64,000 bases of DNA, taken from NCBI GenBank assembly GCA_016705365.1, contig JADIYI010000008.1, positions 558,001 through 622,000 on the forward strand, given 5' to 3'. How positions within the stretch are numbered: position 1 is the stretch's first letter; every line of letters begins with the position of its first letter. The DNA is from Gammaproteobacteria bacterium. GTDB lineage: Bacteria > Pseudomonadota > Gammaproteobacteria > Pseudomonadales > UBA5518. The notes below the pieces were generated by a model, which saw only the letters and a program-made list of their open reading frames with translations, searched no databases and was not told where the DNA came from. This document shows, piece by piece, positions 41,137 to 49,082 of the stretch. A program made the translations under genes and the position numbers.

Positions 41137-41697
41137 ATGTCCATGGGTACAACCCGCAAAACGGCGTTGTGGCTGACGGCGGTCGCCGTGGGTATGTTCG
41201 GTTTTGGTTTTGCGCTGGTACCGCTCTATGACGTGTTTTGCGAGGCGATCGGCATCAGCCGCGAGAACATCAATTCGCTGAGCGAATATGTGCCGGAGGC
41301 TGCGGTCGTGGATACCGGCCGCAGCGTCAGGGTGCAGTTCATCGCCACCAATGATGGCACGATGCCGTGGGAGTTCCATCCCCATGAATTCGAGATCAGG
41401 GTGAACCCGGGCGCCGCCAACACGACGACATTTTTTGCCCGTAACCCGGCCCCGAGACCGATGGTCGCGCAGGCCATCCCCAGCATCGATCCGGCCGAAG
41501 CAGCGCAGTACTTCCACAAGACCGAATGTTTCTGCTTCACGCAGCAGTCGCTCGCCCCGGGTGAGTCGCTGGACATGCCGTTGCAGTTCATCGTGGACCA
41601 GGCGCTGCCTGCAAGCATAAAGACGATCACGCTTTCCTACACGCTGTTTGACGTGACCGGAAAGCAGCCTGACAGCCAGGTTACGGCCGTCAACTGA
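41137..41697 (+). CDS. ctaG: Cytochrome c oxidase assembly protein CtaG/Cox11
   Basis: Delivers copper to the CuB site of subunit I from the periplasmic side. The 186-residue product has one N-terminal membrane helix (about 10-30) with the conserved cysteine C35 just after it (YDVFC), and the copper-binding CFCF motif at 131-134 (TECFCFTQQ). Lies 12 bases after coxA, in the standard order. Confidence 0.96.
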   Translation: MSMGTTRKTALWLTAVAVGMFGFGFALVPLYDVFCEAIGISRENINSLSEYVPEAAVVDTGRSVRVQFIATNDGTMPWEFHPHEFEIRVNPGAANTTTFFARNPAPRPMVAQAIPSIDPAEAAQYFHKTECFCFTQQSLAPGESLDMPLQFIVDQALPASIKTITLSYTLFDVTGKQPDSQVTAVN

Positions 41698-41748
41698 GCG
41701 ATAATTCGGCTACCCGACATACACAAGGAATTCAAGGGAGACATGGAT

Positions 41749-42690
41749 ATGGCAAGTGGAACCGGCGGACACCAGAGCTACTACGTGCCGGAGCAGAGCA
41801 AGTTTCCTTTCCTGGCGACGATCGGGCTGGGCATGGCGATCCTGGGCGGCGGGCTGACGCTGAACAACCACACTTTCCACGGCACGGGCGGCATCTCCTG
41901 GCTGTTGCCGCTTGGCTTCGTGATATTGATCGCGGTGCTTTGGAACTGGTTTTCCAGCGTGATCCGCGAAAACATGGCGGGTCTCGCGAGCCCTCAGCTG
42001 AAAAGATCCTATGTGCTGGGAATGCAGTGGTTCATTTTTTCCGAAGTGATGTTCTTCTTCGCGTTCTTTTTCACGCTCGCTTATGTGCGGCTTTTCGTGG
42101 TGCCGTGGCTGGGTGGTGAAGGCGATCATGGCCTGGCGGGAAAATACCTCTGGGAGGGCTTTCATGCCAGCTGGCCAATGACCCAGACGCCGCAGGAAGC
42201 GCTGGCCGCGACTGGTGGAAAGCAACTGATGGCTTCCGGCACTTTCACCGCGGCAAAGGAATTCGTGAGCTGGAACGGGATTCCGCTGCTGAACACGATT
42301 TTACTGGTGAGTTCCAGCGTCACGGTGCATTTCGCGCATATGGCGCTCAAGGCCAACAAGCGCAGCGCACTGAGCCTGTGGCTTGCGATCACGCTGATCC
42401 TCGGCTTTTCCTTCGTCGGTTTCCAGGCCCTTGAGTATCATCATGCTTATACCGAGCTCGGTCTGACTCTGGGCTCTGGCATCTACGGCTCGACATTCTT
42501 CCTGCTCACCGGCTTTCACGGCTTCCACGTCTGTCTTGGCGCAATCATGCTGACGGTGATGTTCCTGCGCGCGAGCGCCAAGGGCCACTTCATGCCGGAA
42601 GACCATTTCGGATTCGAGGCCGCGTCCTGGTACTGGCACTTCGTCGATGTGGTGTGGATCTGCCTGTTCCTGTTCGTCTACATCCTGTAA
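41749..42690 (+). CDS. coxC: Cytochrome c oxidase subunit III
   Basis: Structural subunit of the aa3-type oxidase, 313 residues from the chosen start, seven membrane helices. N-terminus YYVPEQSKFPF and the block FHGFHVCLGAIMLTVMFLR are typical, ending with WYWHFVDVVWICLFLFVYIL. The ATG at 41749 lies eight bases after GGAG; the ATG at 41743 is only two bases from it and so less likely. Last gene of the core oxidase set. Confidence 0.96.
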   Translation: MASGTGGHQSYYVPEQSKFPFLATIGLGMAILGGGLTLNNHTFHGTGGISWLLPLGFVILIAVLWNWFSSVIRENMAGLASPQLKRSYVLGMQWFIFSEVMFFFAFFFTLAYVRLFVVPWLGGEGDHGLAGKYLWEGFHASWPMTQTPQEALAATGGKQLMASGTFTAAKEFVSWNGIPLLNTILLVSSSVTVHFAHMALKANKRSALSLWLAITLILGFSFVGFQALEYHHAYTELGLTLGSGIYGSTFFLLTGFHGFHVCLGAIMLTVMFLRASAKGHFMPEDHFGFEAASWYWHFVDVVWICLFLFVYIL

Positions 42691-42705
42691 TCCGTGTCTT
42701 TCACG

Positions 42706-42736
42706 GGCAAGGCCGGTGCCGCGCGCTGGCCTTGCC
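42706..42736. terminator. Hairpin between convergent coxC and DUF2909 genes
   Basis: GGCAAGGCC (42706-42714) and GGCCTTGCC (42728-42736) form a perfect 9-bp stem with a 13-base loop, lying between two genes that converge. It is a reasonable bidirectional terminator candidate although T runs are weak on both strands. Confidence 0.5.
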
Positions 42737-42740
42737 GTTG

Positions 42741-42989
42741 CTATTTGTCGGGGGTAGCGGTTTTCGAGGCGCTGATTGCGGCATCCCAGGGTGCCTTCGA
42801 GCGTAGCTGGCCACTGTAGAATCCGTAGCCGATGACTGCTACCAGGGTGACCGCAAGCGTCACGCGTATGCCAAGCGAATTCAGCGTGCGTCGTGTACGC
42901 CCCTGGTCCTTGACCAGGAATACCAGGCCACTGGCGAGGCTGACGAGCAGCAGCACGAACAGGATCACGATTACGGGCTTGATCCACAT
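42741..42989 (-). CDS. Twin-transmembrane DUF2909 protein
   Basis: An 82-residue protein with two membrane segments (about residues 4-27 and 40-58) separated by the basic loop KDQGRTRRTLNSLGIRVTLA (given in part). This matches the DUF2909 proteins commonly coded opposite the oxidase genes between coxC and SURF1. Probably an accessory or assembly factor of the oxidase; not proven. Divergent from the SURF1 gene with 43 bases between starts. Confidence 0.82.
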   Translation of the reverse strand: MWIKPVIVILFVLLLVSLASGLVFLVKDQGRTRRTLNSLGIRVTLAVTLVAVIGYGFYSGQLRSKAPWDAAISASKTATPDK

Positions 42990-43032
42990 ATTCCGATTGT
43001 TCCGTGGTTATCGAGGCGGCGAGTATAACCCG

Positions 43033-43818
43033 ATGAGTAGCGAGCCACCCTGCGAGGAAGCGCCTGTGAGCGAACTGGCGGGCGGCCTGCGGTTCAATAC
43101 CAAGTTTGCCGCCCTGGTGATAGTGCTGTTCCCGGCACTCATGGGTCTCGCCGGCTGGCAGATGTGGCGCAGCCAAGAGAAAGCCGTGATGCTTGCGGTG
43201 GTCGAGGCGCGCAGTCAGCAGGCGCCAATCCGGGTCTCCCTGTTGCAGGATTCGACACGCTCCGGGCTGGATCGCCTGCCGGTCGAGTTGCGCGGGCACT
43301 ATCTGCAGGGCCGGGATTTCCTGCTCGACAACCGCGTCCTGCGCGGCACGGTAGGTTACGAGCTGATCACGCCGTTTCAGGATCGTGATGGCACGGTGGC
43401 TTTTGTGAATCGTGGCTGGCGTGCCGCGCTGCGCACCCGCGAGCAATTGCCGGTGCCCGAGATCATCGAGCAGGAAGTGCAATTGATCGGCGACGTGTAT
43501 GCGCCCGAGGATCTGCGGCGGCTGCGCTCCGCTGCGAGCGGTGGCTGGCCTTGCATTCTACAGGCCGTGGATATCGCCGAGATGGCGCGTATCGCGGGCG
43601 TGGAGGCCTTTCCTTACCTGGTGCGCCTGCGTTCGGAACAGCCAGGCGTGCGCGATGCGCACTGGGAAACCGTGAACATCGCGCCCGAGCGCCACGTTGC
43701 GTATGCGGCGCAATGGTTTTTCATGGGGCTCGCATTGCTGCTGGTGTTCCTGCTGGGCGGCACCAATGTCCGCGAGTGGTATACGAATAATCACGGGGGT
43801 GGCAAGCGTCATGGTTGA
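43033..43818 (+). CDS. SURF1-family cytochrome oxidase biogenesis protein
   Basis: Membrane protein assisting heme a insertion into subunit I. The 261-residue product has an N-terminal helix ending in GLAGWQMWRSQEK, the periplasmic beta domain with GYELITPF and VAFVNRGW, and a C-terminal helix after HVAYAAQWFFMGLALL. The start at MSSEPPC (43033) is preferred; the frame is open upstream but that part overlaps the opposite-strand DUF2909 gene. Its stop lies eight bases inside the next gene. Confidence 0.92.
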   Translation: MSSEPPCEEAPVSELAGGLRFNTKFAALVIVLFPALMGLAGWQMWRSQEKAVMLAVVEARSQQAPIRVSLLQDSTRSGLDRLPVELRGHYLQGRDFLLDNRVLRGTVGYELITPFQDRDGTVAFVNRGWRAALRTREQLPVPEIIEQEVQLIGDVYAPEDLRRLRSAASGGWPCILQAVDIAEMARIAGVEAFPYLVRLRSEQPGVRDAHWETVNIAPERHVAYAAQWFFMGLALLLVFLLGGTNVREWYTNNHGGGKRHG

Positions 43819-44440
43819 TCCGATCGAGCCAGACGGGAAAGCACTGCGGGCGAGCCGGATCAAGCTGGCGTTGATGTTCCTGTTGCCGTTGCTCGCGATC
43901 GGGCTGTCGACGCTGGTCTATTACACCGGCACCGGGATACCGCGAGCCACCACCAACAAGGGGGTGCTGCTGATACCGCCGCGCCCGATCGACGAGCTGA
44001 AGCTGAGCGACCGGGCCCGGCAACCCTGGCATCATGCGCAAAGCGCTCAGGGATGGGGGTTGTTGACGGTGGGCGCCGGTGATTGTGCCGATTCCTGCCG
44101 GGAGAGGTTGTACCTGACGCGCCAGATTCGCCTCGCGCTCGGCAAGGACACGCACCGGATCAGCCGTTATTACCTGATGACGGACGAGACACCGGAGCGG
44201 GGTTTTGCCGATTATCTGGCCGCGGAACACCCGGATCTGCAGTTGCTGCACGTCGATCGGCCCGCGCTGCAGGCCTGGCTGGGGTTGGCAAGCGACCCCG
44301 ATCCGCTCGCCGGGCAGCCGATCTTCATCGTCGACCCGGCGGGTTTTGCGATGATGTATTACCTGCCAACCCATGCCGGAGCCGAGACGATTTCCGATCT
44401 GCGCTTCCTGCTCGAGCATTCGCGCGAAAAAGTGCGTTGA
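43811..44440 (+). CDS. Membrane-anchored thioredoxin-like protein with CxxxC
   Basis: A 209-residue protein with one membrane helix (about 19-38) and a periplasmic domain of thioredoxin-like design: GLLTVGAGDCADSCRERLYL places C92 and C96 as C-x3-C, the spacing used by Sco copper chaperones. QPIFIVDPAGFAMMYY resembles the later strand of that fold. It corresponds in position to the anonymous gene between SURF1 and ctaA in Pseudomonas. A copper or redox role in oxidase assembly is inferred. Overlaps SURF1 by eight bases. Confidence 0.8.
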   Translation: MVDPIEPDGKALRASRIKLALMFLLPLLAIGLSTLVYYTGTGIPRATTNKGVLLIPPRPIDELKLSDRARQPWHHAQSAQGWGLLTVGAGDCADSCRERLYLTRQIRLALGKDTHRISRYYLMTDETPERGFADYLAAEHPDLQLLHVDRPALQAWLGLASDPDPLAGQPIFIVDPAGFAMMYYLPTHAGAETISDLRFLLEHSREKVR

Positions 44441-44520
44441 AACATGCACCTCCGGCGGCATCACTATCCGTTACAATAGCCGGCCAGCAGATTACGCGAT
44501 CACGCGTTTGGCAAAAAATC

Positions 44521-45432
44521 ATGGAAACGACTCTCGCGCAGCGCCCGCTATGGCGCGATTACCTCGAACTCTGCAAGCCGAACGTGGTTGCGTTGATGAT
44601 GCTCACGGCGGTCATCGGCATGATGCTTGCCACGCCCGGCATGGTTCCCTGGCAGGCACTGATATTCGGCAATCTCGGCATCGCGCTGTGCGCGGCGTCC
44701 GCGGCGGCGGTGAACCATCTGGTCGACCGACGGATCGACGCGGTGATGGTGCGTACCAGCAATCGTCCGTTGGCACGAGGGCGCGTCGATACCCGCCACG
44801 CGGTGCTGTTTGCCTGCACGACCGGGGTGGTTGGCATGCTGATCCTGGTCGTGCTGGTCAATCCGCTCACCGCCTGGCTGACGCTGGCCTCGCTGATCGG
44901 TTATGCGTTCATCTATACCTATTACCTCAAACGTGCCACTCCGCAGAATATCGTGATCGGCGGACTGGCTGGCGCCGCGCCCCCGCTGCTCGGCTGGACG
45001 GCGGTAACCAACGAAGTGCATGGTTACGGCTTGCTGCTGGTGTTGATCATCTTTGCCTGGACGCCGCCGCATTTCTGGGCACTGGCCATCCACCGCAGGG
45101 AAGAATATGCCAAGGTCGATATTCCGATGCTGCCGGTCACCCACGGCGAGCGGCACACCGCCCTGCATATCCTGCTGTATACCCTGATCCTGTTCGCGGT
45201 CACGCTGTTGCCTTTTGCGACCGGCATGAGCGGTCCGTTGTACCTCGTGGGAGCTGTGGGCCTCGGTTTCGGCTTCCTGTACTGGGCGATCGTGCTGATG
45301 ACCGGCAGGAACCCGCGGGCACCGATGGAAACATTCAAGTACTCGATCATCTACCTGATGGCGTTGTTCCTGGTCATGCTGGCGGATCACTACATCTACC
45401 CGCGCCCGATGGCCCTGCTATTGGCTTCCTGA
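44521..45432 (+). CDS. ctaB: Protoheme IX farnesyltransferase (heme O synthase)
   Basis: UbiA-family membrane prenyltransferase making heme O from heme B and farnesyl diphosphate, 303 residues with about nine helices. The motifs NHLVDRRIDAVMVRTSNRPL (first Asp-rich) and YTYYLKRATPQNIVIGGLAG are diagnostic. ATG at 44521; the longer frame upstream overlaps the preceding gene and is rejected. Heme O is the precursor of heme A, but ctaA, usually directly upstream, is not found. Confidence 0.96.
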   Translation: METTLAQRPLWRDYLELCKPNVVALMMLTAVIGMMLATPGMVPWQALIFGNLGIALCAASAAAVNHLVDRRIDAVMVRTSNRPLARGRVDTRHAVLFACTTGVVGMLILVVLVNPLTAWLTLASLIGYAFIYTYYLKRATPQNIVIGGLAGAAPPLLGWTAVTNEVHGYGLLLVLIIFAWTPPHFWALAIHRREEYAKVDIPMLPVTHGERHTALHILLYTLILFAVTLLPFATGMSGPLYLVGAVGLGFGFLYWAIVLMTGRNPRAPMETFKYSIIYLMALFLVMLADHYIYPRPMALLLAS

Positions 45433-45442
45433 GATATCCGCC

Positions 45443-46102
45443 TTGAGCATCACGAAATCACAACGCCGCAAGATCCGGCTCACGGCGCTCGGGCTCTCGT
45501 TGCTGGCATTGCTGGTGGTTGTGATGTTCGTGCGCCAGTTCATGAATCCGGAGCACCTCGATCCGCAGTGGCTGCAGCTGCACGGCACGGTATTGTTCGA
45601 TACGCCGCGCAGCTTCGACACGCTGCAGCTGCGCGATCAAAACGACCAGCCGTTCGACGGTGCGGCCTTCCGCGGTTCATGGAGCGTGGTGTTCTTTGGC
45701 TTCACGTTCTGTCCCGATGTGTGCCCGACCACTCTCAGCCTGCTCGGCGAGGTGCAGAAGATGCTCAAGCCGGCGACCGATGGGCGGGCGCCACTCGCCT
45801 TCTACATGGTCTCGGTGGATCCCGCACGCGACACGCCGGCGCAGCTCAAGCCCTATCTCGAGCACTTCGGCAGCGAGTTCACCGGGCTTACCGGCGATTT
45901 TCCCGACATCCACCGTTTTGCCACGCAACTCAACATCCCGTTCCGCAAGGCCGTGCTCGATGACGCCAATTACAGCGTGGACCATTCCGCGAACCTGGTG
46001 CTGATCAATCCGCGCGGCCACTATGCCGGGTACATGACGCCGCCGTTTGACAAGGAGCGGATGGTGCGCGTGCTCGAATTACTGCGCACGCGAGGGTCCT
46101 GA
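45443..46102 (+). CDS. Sco1/SenC-family copper chaperone
   Basis: Periplasmic copper insertion factor for CuA of subunit II. The 219-residue product has a membrane anchor (about 12-30) and a thioredoxin-like domain with C90 and C94 in FCPDVCPTT and the third copper ligand H181 in SVDHSANLVLINP. No ATG or GTG fits the N-terminus, so TTG at 45443 is the start. Last gene of the oxidase and assembly run, convergent with znuB with three bases between. Confidence 0.93.
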   Translation: MSITKSQRRKIRLTALGLSLLALLVVVMFVRQFMNPEHLDPQWLQLHGTVLFDTPRSFDTLQLRDQNDQPFDGAAFRGSWSVVFFGFTFCPDVCPTTLSLLGEVQKMLKPATDGRAPLAFYMVSVDPARDTPAQLKPYLEHFGSEFTGLTGDFPDIHRFATQLNIPFRKAVLDDANYSVDHSANLVLINPRGHYAGYMTPPFDKERMVRVLELLRTRGS

Positions 46103-46105
46103 ACC

Positions 46106-46891
46106 TCAGCGTGCCCGTGCGAGTCCGTGGCACAACGCAAACAATGTGCATGCGGCAACCACCACCGAAGGGCCGGCCGGCGTATCTGCGTACCAGGACA
46201 TCAGCAGTCCGGCCACGACGGATAACGAACCCAGCACCGCGCCGCCCGCGGCCATCTGCTCCGGTGAGCGCGCGAAAGCCCGCGCTGCTGCCGGCGGGAT
46301 CACCAGCAGTGCCGTGACCAGCAGCACGCCGACCACGTTCATCGCCACCGCGATCAACGCGGCGATGGCAAGCATCTGCAGCAGCTTCAGGCGCTCGACG
46401 GCAATGCCCTCGATCTGTGCCAGCTCCTCGTCAACGGCAATCGCCAGCCATGGACGCCAGAACAGCGCACCGAGCAGTGCGGCAATGAAACCCACCCCGT
46501 AGACCAGCTGCAATTCGTTCGCGCCAACCGCAAGCAAATCGCCGAACAGGTAACTTTCGATATTGGCGCGGCGCGGCGCCAGCACCGTAACCGCGATGAT
46601 GCCGGCGGCGAGAGTGCCGTGCGCGATCACGCCAAGCAGGGTGTCCGAGCCGAGTAGCCGCGTGCGCTGGAGCCGCGCGAAAGCCACCGCAACCATGGCG
46701 CAAAGCAGCAATGCCGCGAGCGTGATATCGATACCGAGAAACAGCCCGAGTGCAATCCCGAGCAGCGCTGAATGCGACAGCGTGTCACCGAAAAAAGCCA
46801 TCCGTCGCCACACCAGGAAGCAGCCCAGCGCACCGGCAATCGTGGCCACGCCGATACCTGCGGCCAGGGCCCGCAGCAGGAACTCATCCAT
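46106..46891 (-). CDS. znuB: Zinc ABC transporter permease ZnuB
   Basis: Inner-membrane permease of the high-affinity zinc importer, 261 residues with eight or more hydrophobic segments. The blocks FFGDTLSHSALLGIALG and NVVGVLLVTALLVIPPAAAR are hallmarks of the metal-ABC permease family. Overlaps znuC by eight bases. Expected to be repressed by Zur through the palindrome at 48152. Confidence 0.95.
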   Translation of the reverse strand: MDEFLLRALAAGIGVATIAGALGCFLVWRRMAFFGDTLSHSALLGIALGLFLGIDITLAALLLCAMVAVAFARLQRTRLLGSDTLLGVIAHGTLAAGIIAVTVLAPRRANIESYLFGDLLAVGANELQLVYGVGFIAALLGALFWRPWLAIAVDEELAQIEGIAVERLKLLQMLAIAALIAVAMNVVGVLLVTALLVIPPAAARAFARSPEQMAAGGAVLGSLSVVAGLLMSWYADTPAGPSVVVAACTLFALCHGLARAR

Positions 46892-47636
46892 GCGGATGCT
46901 CCACTACCTGCCCGTGCATATCGTGTTGGTGATCATGGTGGTGCGTGTAGAGCGCAATCTCCGAGCTGACCTGTTTGCCGAACAGTTGCAGAAATGCGGG
47001 GTGGGTGCTCACTACCTCCGGCTTGCCCGCGCAACAGACGTGCCGATTCAGGCACAGCACGGTATCGGTGGCGGCCATCACCAGGTGCAGATCGTGGGAA
47101 ATCATCAGCACCGCACAGCGATGACGATGGCGCACCGCGTCGATCAGCGCATACAGCTCCGCTTGCCCGTTGACATCCACACCCTGTACCGGCTCGTCGA
47201 GTACCAGCAATTGCGGGTTGCGCAACAGCGCGCGCGCCAGCAACACGCGCTGGAACTCGCCCCCGGATACACCGGCAAGCGGTGTCCCGAGCAGCGCGCT
47301 CACGCCGACTTCCGCCGCCACCTCGGCGAGTCGCTGCGGATTGCGTTCGGCAATCCGCAGGAAGCGCTCCACGCTGAGCGGCAGCGCCGGGTCGATCTGC
47401 AATTTTTGTGGCATGTAGCCCACGCGCAGACCGGGGCGGCGCCAGATGGTGCCGGTGGAGGGAGATGCAAGGCCTATCAGCAGACGTAACAGGGTCGTCT
47501 TGCCGGCGCCGTTGGGGCCGATCACGGTCAGGATCTCGCCAACGTGCAGGCGCAGCGAGACATTTTCGAGCACCAGGTCGGGGCCGATCCGGAAACCGAT
47601 GGCGCGCGCTTCGAGCAGGAATTCCGGGTCGGTCAT
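46884..47636 (-). CDS. znuC: Zinc ABC transporter ATP-binding protein ZnuC
   Basis: ATPase of the zinc importer, 250 residues. Walker A GPNGAGKTT, ABC signature SGGEFQRV, Walker B LLVLDEP and the switch histidine in MISHDLH are present. The C-terminus is rich in His (THHHDHQHDMHG, then VEHPHG), as in other ZnuC proteins, and may bind zinc. The ATG at 47636 overlaps the zur stop (ATGA at 47633-47636). Confidence 0.95.
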   Translation of the reverse strand: MTDPEFLLEARAIGFRIGPDLVLENVSLRLHVGEILTVIGPNGAGKTTLLRLLIGLASPSTGTIWRRPGLRVGYMPQKLQIDPALPLSVERFLRIAERNPQRLAEVAAEVGVSALLGTPLAGVSGGEFQRVLLARALLRNPQLLVLDEPVQGVDVNGQAELYALIDAVRHRHRCAVLMISHDLHLVMAATDTVLCLNRHVCCAGKPEVVSTHPAFLQLFGKQVSSEIALYTHHHDHQHDMHGQVVEHPHG

Positions 47637-48148
47637 GGGGCGGAGCAACCGGGGCACAGGCCGAGAACTTCCAGCGCGACCGACTCGACCCGAAAACCGA
47701 CCCGTTTGCCGAGGCGTCGGATGGCGCTGCCGATCGCCGGCTGCATCGATTCGAGCGTGCTGCCGCAGCCGCGGCAGATATACAGCTGGTGGTCATGCGG
47801 CTCGGCACCGACCTGGCAGCCCACATAGGCATTCAGCGTCGCAACGCGGTGCACGAACCCCTGCTCGCGCAGAAACTCGAGGGCGCGGTAAACCGTGGGC
47901 GGACCCGGCATGCGCCGCGCGGCGTCACGTGTGCCGAGCTTTTCGAGCAGCGCATACGCCCCGATCGGACGATGACTCTGCCACACCAGCCGCAACACCT
48001 CCTCGCGCAACGCCGTAAGCCGTGCGCCACGCTCGCGGCAGGCTCCGCGCGCCTCGGCAATCGCGCGCTGCACGCAGCGTCGATGGTCGTGAACGGCAAA
48101 CGCCATCTGTGGCGTCGCCGTGCTGGTGGTCGCGGCCCGGTTGTTCAT
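47633..48148 (-). CDS. zur: Zinc uptake regulator Zur (Fur family)
   Basis: Zinc-responsive repressor of 171 residues. An N-terminal winged helix (LTALREEVLRLV, TVYRALEFL) is followed by a dimerisation domain with the structural zinc site of two C-x2-C pairs (ICRGCGS and LCPGCSAP) and histidines in EPHDHQLYI. It is the first gene of zur-znuC-znuB, divergent from znuA, and so regulates its own operon. Confidence 0.93.
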   Translation of the reverse strand: MNNRAATTSTATPQMAFAVHDHRRCVQRAIAEARGACRERGARLTALREEVLRLVWQSHRPIGAYALLEKLGTRDAARRMPGPPTVYRALEFLREQGFVHRVATLNAYVGCQVGAEPHDHQLYICRGCGSTLESMQPAIGSAIRRLGKRVGFRVESVALEVLGLCPGCSAP

Positions 48149-48151
48149 CGC

Positions 48152-48164
48152 GTTATATTATAAC
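48152..48164. promoter_or_regulatory. Zur box in the zur/znuA divergent promoter
   Basis: GTTATATTATAAC is a perfect inverted repeat of two 6-base arms around one central base and matches the core of proteobacterial Zur operators. It lies three bases before the zur start codon and 17 bases before the znuA start at 48182, so one dimer site could repress both directions. Confidence 0.8.
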
Positions 48165-48181
48165 TTTTGGCATCGAGGTCC

Positions 48182-49060
48182 ATGCTCATGTTGCGAGCCC
48201 GCAGGTGCCGCCTGGTGCTGGCACTGCTGTGCATGACGATGCGCGCGCACGCCGACGAGCCGCTGCCGCTGGTGCTCAGCAGCATCCGGCCGCTGCACCT
48301 GATCGTGCTGGCGCTCGCCGGTGATCGGGTCGAGGCGCGCGAGTTCCCGGGGATTGGCGCGTCGCCACATGACTTCGTGGTGCGCCCGTCGGCAATCCGC
48401 CTCCTCGAGTCCGCACGAGTGGTATTCTGGATCGGGCCCGAGCTCGAGCGCCCGCTTGCCGAGTTGCTCGAGCGTATGCCCGGGCGCCGCGATATCGCGT
48501 TGTTGCCGCGGATGCCGCCCGCCGCGATTGCCGCCGATGCCGATCCGCACGTGTGGCTCGATCCACGGCTGGCCGTGGCGATCGCGGAATCGATGGCCGC
48601 AGTGCTGATCGAGCGTGGTATCGCCGAGGAGCCGCTGCTGCAGTCCCGGCTCGAGGCCTTCATTGCCTCGATGGAGAGCGCCGAATGGAACATGCGCCAG
48701 GAGTTGAACGGACTCGAGCGGGTGCCTTTCATGGTGATGCATGACGGTTATGGCTATTTTGTGCGTCGTTTCAGTCTGAACCAGGTGTTGGCTCTCGGTC
48801 CGGACGCCGAGCGCCAGCCGGGTGCACGGGCGGTGTCGCGGATGCGCCAGAGCGCGCTCGACAGCGCCGCGGTGTGCCTGCTGCGCGAGAGCAACAGCAA
48901 CCGGCGTCTTGCGGATTTGCTGGCCGAGGGCACCGCGATGCGTATTCGCGAAGTCGACCCGCTGGCCTTGTCGCTGGCGGCGGACGATGCGGATTTCGCG
49001 GCGTTTCTGACCGACTTCACCCGCACTGTCGCCGGTTGCCTGCGTGGGCCGGCGTCATGA
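48182..49060 (+). CDS. znuA: Zinc ABC transporter substrate-binding protein ZnuA
   Basis: Periplasmic zinc-binding protein of 292 residues with a signal peptide ending near AHA24. The three zinc-ligand histidines are H63 (SPHDF), H123 (DPHVWLDP) and H187 (MHDGYGYF). The acidic, His-rich loop of E. coli ZnuA is absent. Start is ATG at 48182 or 48188; GAGG stands just upstream; an in-frame TTG at 48167 is rejected. Divergent from zur across the Zur box. Confidence 0.92.
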   Translation: MLMLRARRCRLVLALLCMTMRAHADEPLPLVLSSIRPLHLIVLALAGDRVEAREFPGIGASPHDFVVRPSAIRLLESARVVFWIGPELERPLAELLERMPGRRDIALLPRMPPAAIAADADPHVWLDPRLAVAIAESMAAVLIERGIAEEPLLQSRLEAFIASMESAEWNMRQELNGLERVPFMVMHDGYGYFVRRFSLNQVLALGPDAERQPGARAVSRMRQSALDSAAVCLLRESNSNRRLADLLAEGTAMRIREVDPLALSLAADDADFAAFLTDFTRTVAGCLRGPAS

Positions 49061-49082
49061 ACCCAGCTCCGAAGGCCTTCCA

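Noticed and set aside
38497..41517. A 1006-codon minus-strand open frame opposite coxB and coxA
   Set aside because: Shadow of two strongly conserved oxidase genes; the translation has no domain-like pattern.
42832..43032. Extended N-terminus of SURF1
   Set aside because: This stretch overlaps the opposite-strand DUF2909 gene and its promoter; SURF1 begins naturally at 43033 before its first membrane helix.
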